Notes under the pieces: generated by a model
What the model was told of the DNA's origin: nothing
Databases searched by the model: none
The model's input: only the letters and a program-made list of their open reading frames with translations
Shown: in pieces, positions 55,246 through 64,000 of the stretch
Position numbering within the stretch: position 1 is the first letter of the stretch
How the letters are laid out: the number at the start of each line of letters is the position of its first letter
Origin: Dipteronia dyeriana
Taxonomy: Eukaryota > Streptophyta > Magnoliopsida > Sapindales > Sapindaceae
NCBI GenBank assembly: GCA_032871835.1
Contig: CM065296.1
Span: 55,395,288 to 55,459,287 of the forward strand
Length of the DNA: 64,000 bases
Reading direction: 5' to 3'
Position numbers and translations under genes: made by a program

Positions 55246-55773
55246 CTGAACTGACCTTTAAAGCAGATGCGAAGAAACCAGGAAAAACTTAGATGAAGAA
55301 TCCAGACAAATCCGTGCGCAAGAAAACCTTGGTTATTTGCTTCTTTCTGTGAAAAATGAACCGGAATAGCCTCTTTCAGTAAACTATTTAGAAGGTCGAA
55401 GGCACGAAACCCACCATAGGGTCTCAAAAAGCGGGAAAAATCAAAAGGAGGATTTGATGATGTAGGTGGCGTATCAGATAATACACAAGTTGTGTCTTAT
55501 AAATGCTAACAGAGAAACCGAGCGGTTAAAGGACACGTGTCGTGGAAAGAACTAACCAAGACATCATAATTTCAAAACGCCATAATCACTGAGAATTCGC
55601 TTGAAGGGAAAATTTATACATTCGTGGTAGCCATTAAAACACGTCATTAATGTGAAGCGTTGTTTAAGGATTGTTATTCTTGTATTAATGAGGCATAAAA
55701 AAGTCATAAGGTCGATTAAAATACTTCTGCCAAGAACAAAATCCTACTCGGTAAAAATATTTTAAGGGGGTAT
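55246..55773 (+). other. Tat segment before the 3' LTR
   Basis: Non-coding. It would contain the promoter of the antisense ORF and, at its right end, the element's polypurine tract (TTTAAGGGGGTA, 55761-55772). Confidence 0.55.
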
Positions 55774-56582
55774 TGTTATATGTCAATTTTATCGAATATA
55801 CACGTCACTGACAGGTAAAACAATCCCTAAAGAAGATTGCTAGACGGGTATCCAAGCTGACATCTAGAAGACCATTCAAGACATCAAGGAACAAGAACCC
55901 GAGTAAGTCCGAGTACAGGTACTCGACACGTTCAGTACCACTCAGAACAACATAGAAGCCTGAGTAAAGAAGTTCAAATACCAATATGTACCTATATCAC
56001 AAGGTGGAGCAAGTTTAGAAGGCTTCTAGAAGGATAATGTGCCAAACAGAAAGCAAGTCCAAATCAGGCAACGACTCTATTATTCTAGAAGAATGCATGT
56101 CGATTAGGAAAATAAATCCTAAATCAGATTGTGTAATTAAAGCCCCATGAAGATTCAGATTCAACTCAAAAGATCTCCGAAATAGAAAAAAAGATAAGGA
56201 CGACTTCATTAAGCAACCAATCATAATTAAATACAAATTTTTTTTCTTACTTGTACAACAAGGATTAGGATTCTATGCATGTATAAATAGACTCGTAATC
56301 TAACTGTAAAAGGACAAAAAAAAACAGAAAGATAGACTCAAGAGAGAGGCAAGAGAGATCGAGTGGCGTAATTTATTACAATTAAATAGTGGATTTGGCT
56401 TGGTTGCACAGTCAACCACCCGTGGATGTTTCTCCGATCACCGGAGTTCTACCATGTAAATTCATGTCGTTATTGCTTACATTACATTCTCATTCTCTTT
56501 CTCTTTCTCTTTCTCTTTTGACATGTCATAACAAAATCCAACGTTGTTGACTTTCTCATCCATTGAGAAATCAGCGTCAACA
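55774..56582 (+). repeat. 3' LTR of the Tat-like element
   Basis: 809 bases, TGTTATATGTCAATTTTATC ... GCGTCAACA, followed by TSD TTTAT. TATA-like TGTATAAATAGACTC at 56279-56293 and a U5 motif CACCCGTGGATGTTTC ... ACCATGTAAATT (56417-56463). A TTTCTC repeat is at 56486-56518. Confidence 0.92.
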
Positions 56583-57584
56583 TTTATGTATAAATTTTAC
56601 AATATATTTCATATTCTTGAACATTCAATTATTGAATTGTTGTTATCTTACTATTAAAAAATTAAATAAATACTTTCATCAAGAATTATATAAATTGTTT
56701 TTTTTTAATCAATGACTCACATATATTACACTAACTTTTTTATATCGTTGTGCATTAAGGAGGAAAATCACAAAAGTTTATCCACGGTGTACACCAAATT
56801 TAATTAATTTAGTATGTGAGTCTGTGATCTATTAATTAAACATTATGATATATTGACTAAACAAAAGTAGATAAATCTAACTATTGATAGCTAAGGAGTC
56901 AACTATATATATAAAATTTAGCTCGGACATCAAATATTTTCTGGGTTCACCTCGGTATATATATAAAAATTTCGTTACTATAAATATCAGTTCTTGCGAC
57001 AATATATATTGTTGTTGTAAGGTATTTATGGTGACGTTATATTTTGTGTTGCTGAAACACTGAAAAATCCAATAAATATTTTTTAATATATGTCTGTAGT
57101 AGAAATTAGAATTTTGATTAGTTGAATAAATTTAAATTTATTTAATAAGTTTTTTTTTTAATTTCTGACAATTTATATAGGTTATATATAAACATTGTAC
57201 AATTATTAATAAATAATATCTTGCACTTAGACGGTAAAAACTTACCACTTTATTTGAGATTACAACTTCAATTTCTCATAATGAAAATTAATTGTTATAA
57301 TTATCAGGAGTAGGCCTCAAGTGGCGTATGGTGGGGCTGGGCTTATATTATTTGTTTGGAAAAGGAACACGTAGTAAACTCTCTGCCTACAAAACACTTT
57401 TGTCTACAAAAGTGGCATTAGCCGACGAATGTCAAATTTTGTTACGTAATACATTTCCCGATTATGATGTCTCCACGAATTTGTCAATGAAAATGTTTGG
57501 TCGGCTAATATATATATGCTTATGAATTCCGTCCTCTCCCCATGACATGGTTTCTAGGGAAAGTAAAAAATTCTTGTAGTGAAT

Positions 57585-57923
57585 CATTAGCCTTGAGTCA
57601 CTAACTATTGTATCATCAACTTAAATCATTCAATGTCTTGCTCAAAGGAAAAATTAAAATAACCATGGATGATGGATCCACCAAATATGTGATAGAGCAG
57701 ACATATGGACGTAAAGAAAAAAAAAATTCATCTGCATCACTTTTGTAAGCCTTTGATCTGTCATTCTCACTAATTAGGCCTTGGCTATGGTACAAATCCA
57801 CTTGGGTTGTTGTACCGTACAAATCAACAAAAACAATAAAAATAATATTAAAAAATGAAAGTGGGTTACGGCTAATGGTTGGTGACCGGTTCCAACCGTT
57901 TGTTTCATTAAAAAAAACATATT

Positions 57924-57963
<40 letters not shown>

Positions 57964-58085
57964 TAATAAAAAATTAATTTGTTAAAAAAATTAATGAAAA
58001 AAATACATGAAAATTAGATATTGTATTATATAAAATAAAATAAAATAAAATAAAATTTTACAATTTTACAATTTTAAATATTAAG
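57585..58085. other. Unassigned sequence with a TA microsatellite
   Basis: No gene. Includes (TA)n at 57929-57958 and AAAAT repeats near 58033. Confidence 0.5.
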
Positions 58086-59470
58086 AACAAGTTCAAGGTA
58101 GGTTGAACATGTTTAACGTTTAGACGAACGTTAAACTTGTTCAATGAACAAGTCAACGTATACCTTCGTAAACAAGTTCAACGTAGGTTGAACGAGTTTA
58201 ACGTTCATTTGAACATTAAACTCGTTTCCTGAACAAATCAATGTAAATCTTCATGAAAAAGTTAAACGTAGGTTAAACGATTTTAACATTCATATGATAA
58301 TGTTAAACTCGTTCATTGAACAAGTCAATGTAAATCTTTAAGAACAAGTTCAACGTATGTTGAACGAGTTTAACGTTCATCTCAACGTTAAACTTGTTTA
58401 GTGAACAAGTTGACGTAATCCTTCACGAACAAGTTCAACGTCAGTTGAACGAGTTTAACGTTCATCACAACGTTAAACTTGTTCGGTGAACAAGTTGATG
58501 TAAACCTTCGCGAACAAGTTCAACGTAGGTTGATCGAGTTTAACGTTCATATCAATGTTAAACTTGTTCGGTGAACAAGTTAACGTAAACCTTCATGAAC
58601 AAGTTTAACGTTCATCTCAACGGTAAACTTGTTTGGTGAACAAGTTAAAGTAAACTTTGAAGAACAAGTTCAACGTAGGTTGAACAAGATTAACGTTAAT
58701 CTCAACGTTAAACTTGTTCACTAATTAACGTTCATCTCAACGTAACACTTGTTCAGTGAACAAGTTAACGTAAACCTTCACGAACAAGTTCAACATAGGT
58801 TGAACGAGTTTAACGTTCATCTCAACGTAAAACTTGTTTGGTGAACAAGTTTACTTAAACCTTCACGAACAAGTTCAACCTAGGTTGAATGTGTTTAACG
58901 TTAATCAAAACGTTAAACTTGTTCGGTGAACAAGTTGATGTAAACCTTCTCGAACAAGTTCAACGTAGGTTGATCGTGTTTAACGTTAATCTCAACGTTA
59001 AACTCGTTCGGTGAACAAGTTGATGTAAACCTTCACGAACAAGTTCAACGTAGGTTGAACGTGTTTAACGTTAAACTCATTTGGTGAATAAGGTGATGTA
59101 AACCTTCACGAACAAGTTTAACATTCATCTCAACTTTAAACTTGTTTGGTGAACAAGTTAACGTATGGTGAACAAGTTAAGGTAAACCTTTTAGAACAAG
59201 TTCAACGTAGGTTGAACGAGTTTAACGTTCTTCTCAACGTAAAACTTATTCGGTGAACAAGTTAATGCAAACCTTCACGAACAAGTTCAACGTAGGTTAT
59301 AAGTGTTTAACATTCATCTTAACATTAAACTTGTTCGGTGAACAAGTTTACGATAACCTTCACGAACAAGTTCAATGTAGGTTGAACGAGTTTAACGTTC
59401 ATCTTAACGTTAAAATAGTTCTGTAAACAACTTAAAGTTAATCTTCATGAACATGTTCAACATAGGTCAG
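58086..59470. repeat. 85 bp minisatellite array, about 16 units, hairpin-forming
   Basis: A roughly 85-base unit repeats from AACAAGTTCA starts at 58086, 58171, 58256, 58343 and 58428 onward. Each unit contains palindromes such as GTTCAACGTAGGTTGAAC and AGTTTAACGTT...AACGTTAAACT. Units are diverged and a few are shortened (near 58590, 58730 and 59060-59170). More decayed relatives extend to about 59880. No known family is recognised. Confidence 0.93.
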
Positions 59471-60261
59471 ATTTTTACCTTAATATTTGGTAAAAAATAA
59501 TTATAAAGAAATTATGTGTTACAATAATTGTAGTGGTTTGTAATAAATAAATTAAGACACAGATTAGGTTGTTCGTAATCTATCAAAACTATTCATAGAC
59601 CCTTAATTTTTACAATTTAGTTTGGTTATGTATGTTCAATAAAAAAGATAAAAGTGAAATTAGAGTTGAGAAAAACAAATGAAATTTGTAATCAAGAATC
59701 CCAATAATTTCTCCCGATCATGCTGATTTGTATGATTAGTGATTCGTAAATGTATAAGAACTATAATTGGACAAGTCAACATTTCAATTATAGGTCTTAT
59801 AGGTGAACGTAGATTGTACAAGTTTAACCTAAAACATGTTCAATAATGTTTAACGTCTATATAAACCTAATGAACAAGTGAACCAAATTTTCCAGAACAT
59901 ACCGACGGAATACAACTAACTAAACTTCTCAGTCTGTACCCGACACAAATGGTTCTTTGAACAACATATTTAGGGGTGATTTTGGCAAAAATCTTTTTAT
60001 TTTTAACAAGTTACATATTCCTCATAAATTGGTTGGCCAATTGAGGACATACAGGTAACATAATGGATGGCTTGGTCATAGGCGACATTGGAGTTGGTCG
60101 CTTGGAAGTCGCTATAATCTCGGGTTTTTGATTACAAAACCAAGGACAATAACGACCTTCAAGCGATCTTCTTGTTCATGACAGAAGGCGACCTCCATGT
60201 CGCCTTTAGCTTGAATTGTTAATAACATGGTGTCGTTTTTCGCTAAAGCGACCTATTGATT
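59471..60261. other. Unassigned sequence with many GTCGC/GCGAC motifs
   Basis: No gene. From 60060 to the solo LTR, and again just past it (62641-62680), GTCGC or its inverse occurs repeatedly, as if an element with short subterminal motifs had been interrupted. Family unknown. Confidence 0.5.
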
Positions 60262-60266
60262 GCCTT

Positions 60267-62631
60267 TGTAGGAAAAATCGCACAACGGAAACGTAAAATT
60301 AGTGTTTAGTATAAATAAAAAATTTCCCTTTTTAATAACAAGAACCTTAACCATAGATTAATGATGTATATAAAAAGTATTGTACATTTTTCTTTCATGA
60401 CGATTGAACTAGCGTCGAATTGAATCCGTAAGATCTTCCAATCCAATCACGAACTTGAATCACCTAGGAGTGTGGGCTCCCTTTCAAACAAACAAAATCT
60501 TCTTTTTTGTTAGTCACAATAATCCTCCAAGAGAAAAACAAAGAACGCCCAGTCATTTGTGAATTATCAATCAATTTGATTGAAACTCAAGTGAACCTTG
60601 ATTCGATGTTGTACAAAAAACCCTTTTGATGTAAGGGATACTAGTGTACTATCGAAAACAAAAATGTTCCCTCTTGTCTCCATGCTTGGCTGAATTCTTT
60701 ACAAAATGAGTTGGACGGATTTATTTTTAAAACAATAAAAAAATAAATAATAAATGACTTCTCACACCAAAAATTAAGGCTTGGGCGAAATTATATATAG
60801 GAGTATATATAGGTGGCCGAAAATCCTCCTAGAAAGAGGATTTCTACTTAACCAAGACTCCTATCAAAATTTGGATTCAATCCTCTTAAAAAGAGGATTT
60901 CTTTTACACATCAAGACTCCTAATGTATTTAGTTTAGGAGACCTAATCCTCTCCTAAGAAGGATTTACTTGGTGAGCAAGAATCCTATCCTTAGGTGGAA
61001 TTACTTGGTGACCAGGAATCTTTTTCCAAAAATAATTCTTTTCTACACCAAGACTCTTAATCCAACTCAAAAAGTGTATTTATTTAATAACCAATTATTG
61101 AATATAATTAAATTGTGACTAAATTAAAACTTCATAATTTGACCAATTGTCAATTAGAGTTTTAATAGCAATCAAATACTTCCTAATTTGACTAGATAAA
61201 TAAATTCATATTATTTTTCTACTTATCAAATATAGTATTTGATACTTATCATATTACCAACAATAATATGACAATAGGAGACCTACTCCTACTAGAAAAA
61301 AGATTTTGACTTTTAATTAAATAATTAATTAATTAATTTCCATATAATTAAATAATAAAATAAAAATCAGTATATTAAGTTAATATATTTAGCCTTGCCG
61401 CCCAAGACCACACATGGGCAAATATATTATTATTATTCTTATTTTATTAAATCCATTGGATCTAAATAAAAGTTCACATGTGAACTAGACCCATTCTTAA
61501 AAAAAGAAACAAGTCCACATGCCTCAATACAATTCTAAACGGACCCATAAATTGGTCCGGTAGAATATATCAAGTGATCCATGCAAGTTCGTGTGGATTG
61601 GGGATCTTGGCGGGCTATCTAAATTTAAGCTCCAATAGACAAAACCGAATCATAACCAATAAATGATTCACTTAGGTTCGATCTATTAATTTTAGTTCAT
61701 TCCACTAAAGAGCTAAAATTGAACTTTTAAATAAAGACATATTAAGTTAATATTGCTCATTCATACCTTAGACAATCTTAGTGGAGAGAGTGTATCATCG
61801 TGAAGAATACCAGTAATTGGCAAGAGCTCATACACCGCCTCTAGCTCTTCAAGTTACCATATTTACTCATATGACCATATTTTGAACTTGGATATATTGA
61901 CTTGTCCAGAAGCCATGTTTAAATAGACACTATTGAAAACTTAACGTTAAGATTTAATATCCATTACCTTAAAACATCCATATGATGATATTCTACTCAC
62001 ATTTAATAAATGGAGCCACAATATCCATATTTATAAATGAAGTCCTCTATCGATTAACAAATGAATACCACCAAACTATCGAGGATAGAATATGTTATAT
62101 AATCGTACTCATTGATAGTCCAAATGATAACACTTGCAACCATAAGTCCATCATTTATCTCAGGATTGAGATAGACTCTCCGATTGTCTTCTAGTGAAAA
62201 CTTTTATCCATTGATTGTTTTTGATAAAGTAATTCACTGTGATCCTATTCAATGCACCTAGTGCACTAGATTCGTTTGCCCAAATACACCACACTTTGAT
62301 TATTTTAGACTCATCATAACACATTTGATCCCACTCAAATGCTAGCAAAATAATCTACAACTTTGATAATATAAAGGCGCCCAACCATTATCTTAAGTTG
62401 TGAATATTATTCAAGACTAACTAAAGAATTGTGTCTACCTCATACATATCTAGATGTATGATCAATTCTTCTTTTCTCCTAGCATTTTGACCTTTTGATT
62501 ATTTACTTTTGACAATTATAATAATTAAACTATAAATGCTATAAGATTTGTTAAACTAGAAATTACTTTATTAGTATGAAAAGATTGTCAAATACATTAT
62601 TATACTTTTGCTATCGAGCATAATCTCAACA
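60267..62631 (-). mobile_element. Solo copia LTR, 2365 bases
   Basis: On the minus strand it begins TGTTGAGATTATGCTCGATAG and ends TTTTTCCTACA, the same family as the LTRs at 49052-51523 and 3350-5622. A perfect 5 bp duplication GCCTT flanks it (60262-60266 and 62632-62636). No internal sequence remains, so it is the product of LTR-LTR recombination. It is unusually long for a solo LTR. Confidence 0.97.
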
Positions 62632-62636
62632 GCCTT

Positions 62637-63059
62637 GATGTCGCAATATTGCGATATAAACCCTAGGTCGCTAGAAAAATTTTCAAAGCCAAATTATTCC
62701 CACAAAAAACCGTCTGTAGCAGTCCTCAATGGTCGTTGTTCATCTCCAAAGGTACACCCATCTGAATCTACTACATTCTCATCTTCATGTTTTTGGCTAG
62801 GGCATAGATTCCTCTACTTTATTAGCTTTGATAGAATTGAGAAGATAAATGAAAGTTGTTTGGTGGGTTTAATATGTTTATTGTTGTGGTTATTTTTGTT
62901 GATCGGTCGTTGGATTGTGATGAGGTTGGGAAGTGTGTTGAACCTTGTTGATTTTTTATTGCTAGAACTAAGGGTGGTTTTGTGTTGTTTTTTTAGTTTT
63001 GGTAGCATTAAGGGTGGTTGTTCTATTTTGTGTTAAAGGGGAATTGAATTGGACAGAAA
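62637..63059. other. Unassigned sequence
   Basis: No convincing gene; the start continues the GTCGC-rich segment left of the solo LTR. Confidence 0.4.
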
Positions 63060-64000
63060 TTGATAATGGTTGGGGGTAGAAAAGGGTAACAAGTTGGTAC
63101 GGTTGGGGGTAGGCCATCGAATAAGAGTAGACAGGCTCCAGTAATGCCACCGGTCAGGGGGAAAGGAAACGGAGAATTTATAACAGAATTCCCAAACCCG
63201 GAGGATCCGAAGAGATGGGCATTATTCGGTAGTAGAAGGATTTCACCAGAAAAAGGGATCAACATGACAATTTTTGGGAACTCATTCATCCCGGAAATAG
63301 TAAACAGAATGGGATTGAGTAGATATGTGAGGACCCCTAACATGGCTGCACTAGAATTGGTTAGGAAATTTTATTATGCCATGGTCTCGTATCAGTTTCT
63401 TCAGGGGTCCCTGTGATGGGTCTAGGAAGAACAATCCAAATCACTGCCGACAAAATAAATCAGTGGTTGGACACTCTTATGGATCTATCTCACCTAGTTG
63501 ATAGTCTACCCAAAAATGAACAATTTGAGCCTTGGAATTCTGAATTAGCAGTAGACTTGAAACTGGATGGTGATTCGGCTTGGAACGACCATCGACATCT
63601 TCTTTTGCATAACCAACTGAAGTTAGATGGTACGTGTTCTTCTCATTCTCCTTATCACAGAGTACCCACCACACAAAATTGGGGTGCAATGCCGCACACT
63701 TTCTATACTGCGTACGAAATGGACTACGCATGGACATAGGTCATATCATCATGAAACAGATCTTCAGGAGTGGCCACTCATCCAAAGGCCCTTTGCCTTT
63801 CCCCTGCCTCATCACTCACTTTTGTAAGGTAGCCGGGATTAACGTTCATAGGGAAGGATGGACTATGTTTCCACCTATGACGGATATGGGGAAACGGGTT
63901 TACAATGATCTTGACAAACATATAGAGCCAGACTGCTTGGAGATCAGGGAGACGAGCATGATTTGGAGGATGACCCAAATGATTCGAACTACGACGCTGA
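63060..64000 (+). pseudogene. Putative plant transposon protein-like frame, broken and cut by the edge
   Basis: 63144-63416 encodes PPVRGKGNGEFITEFPNPED ... GINMTIFGNSFIPEIVNRMG ... AALELVRKFYYAMV. After a stop comes GRTIQITADKINQWLDTL, and after 63718 LPFPCLITHFCKVAGINVHR. This order (a KGI... block, LVR-FY-A, a strand with TAD-IN, then a LPFPCLIT block) resembles the plant transposon-associated domain found in retroelement ORFs of many plants. At least two stops. The element it belongs to and its limits are outside the window. I am confident it is transposon-derived and less so of the exact family. Confidence 0.55.

Larger units (their letters stand above)
25760..56582 (+). mobile_element. 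Tat-like Ty3/gypsy element, heavily interrupted and deleted
   Basis: Its two outer LTR ends (TGTTATATGT at 25760 and CGTCAACA at 56582) are flanked by the same 5 bp, TTTAT, at 25755-25759 and 56583-56587, showing that both belong to one insertion into the CACTA element. Parts that remain: 5' LTR start (25760-25906), gag (33128-34392), antisense ORF region (51524-55773) and 3' LTR (55774-56582), about 6.4 kb. Protease, RT and integrase are gone. The intervening space is filled by a gypsy element and two copia elements. The Tat assignment rests on the gag type and the antisense ORF. Confidence 0.85.
25045..57581. mobile_element. Non-autonomous CACTA (EnSpm) transposon, split by later insertions
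   Basis: The left end is CACTACAAGAATTTAACTC at 25045 and the right end is the inverse, AAATTCTTGTAGTG, at 57568-57581, giving a 14-base terminal inverted repeat. The 3 bp duplication AAT is present at 25042-25044 and 57582-57584. Without the Tat insertion only about 1.7 kb of CACTA sequence remains (25045-25759 and 56588-57581), with no transposase gene. A degenerate copy of the terminal 70 bases recurs at 25288-25360 (ATAAGAATTTAACTCTTTC), as subterminal repeats do. Confidence 0.85.

Noticed and set aside
58086..59470. CRISPR array
   Set aside because: Units are contiguous diverged tandem repeats without unique spacers, in a plant nuclear context.
62608..63036. A 142-codon plus-strand frame right of the solo LTR
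   Set aside because: It starts inside the LTR end and becomes a hydrophobic low-complexity stretch; no homology recognised.

Overview
This is a 64 kb piece of a eudicot nuclear genome: AT-rich, with one ordinary spliced host gene and almost everything else made of transposable elements, many inserted inside one another. The host gene is ethanolamine-phosphate cytidylyltransferase (PECT1-type, + strand, coding exons from 7759 to 12781). Nine coding exons join in frame to 425 codons with two cytidylyltransferase domains. Its introns carry a tRNA-derived SINE, a foldback MITE-like element and two short tandem duplications.

Layout. 1-50: terminus of a Tat-like LTR running off the left edge. 51-5622: a broken Ty1/copia element on the minus strand with its 5' LTR at the right. 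5623-14412: PECT1 and its flanks. 14418-22640: a Ty3/gypsy element on the plus strand (TSD TAATC) with a solo LTR of its own family in the RNase H region (TSD ACTAT). 22641-25044: unassigned sequence plus a solo Tat-type LTR. 25045-57581: a large nest. 58086-59470: about 16 copies of an 85 bp palindrome-rich minisatellite. 60267-62631: a 2.37 kb solo copia LTR (TSD GCCTT). 63060-64000: a broken plant-transposon-protein reading frame running off the right edge.

The nest can be read from target-site duplications. A small non-autonomous CACTA transposon (TSD AAT) was split by a Tat-like Ty3/gypsy element (25760-56582, TSD TTTAT). That element was hit by a chromovirus-like gypsy element on the minus strand (25907-33127), a Sirevirus-like copia element (34393 to about 44138) and a second copia element (about 44139 to 51523). 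The second copia element holds a 1.9 kb deletion-derivative gypsy element with both LTRs (45822-47736, TSD CCTTC). Two inner boundaries do not fit simple insertion: the minus-strand gypsy element joins two non-adjacent parts of the Tat element without a TSD, and the two copia elements are fused at a truncated LTR. Both point to recombination or deletion that also removed the Tat pol region.

I see no CRISPR, operon, prokaryotic system or clearly new host pathway. The most interesting items are the nest with its diagnosable scars, two gypsy copies sharing the same coding lesions (which suggests spread from an already defective source), the 1.9 kb mini-gypsy, an antisense extra ORF in the Tat element, and the palindromic minisatellite. 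Splice sites, domain names and lineage names were assigned by eye, without any search.
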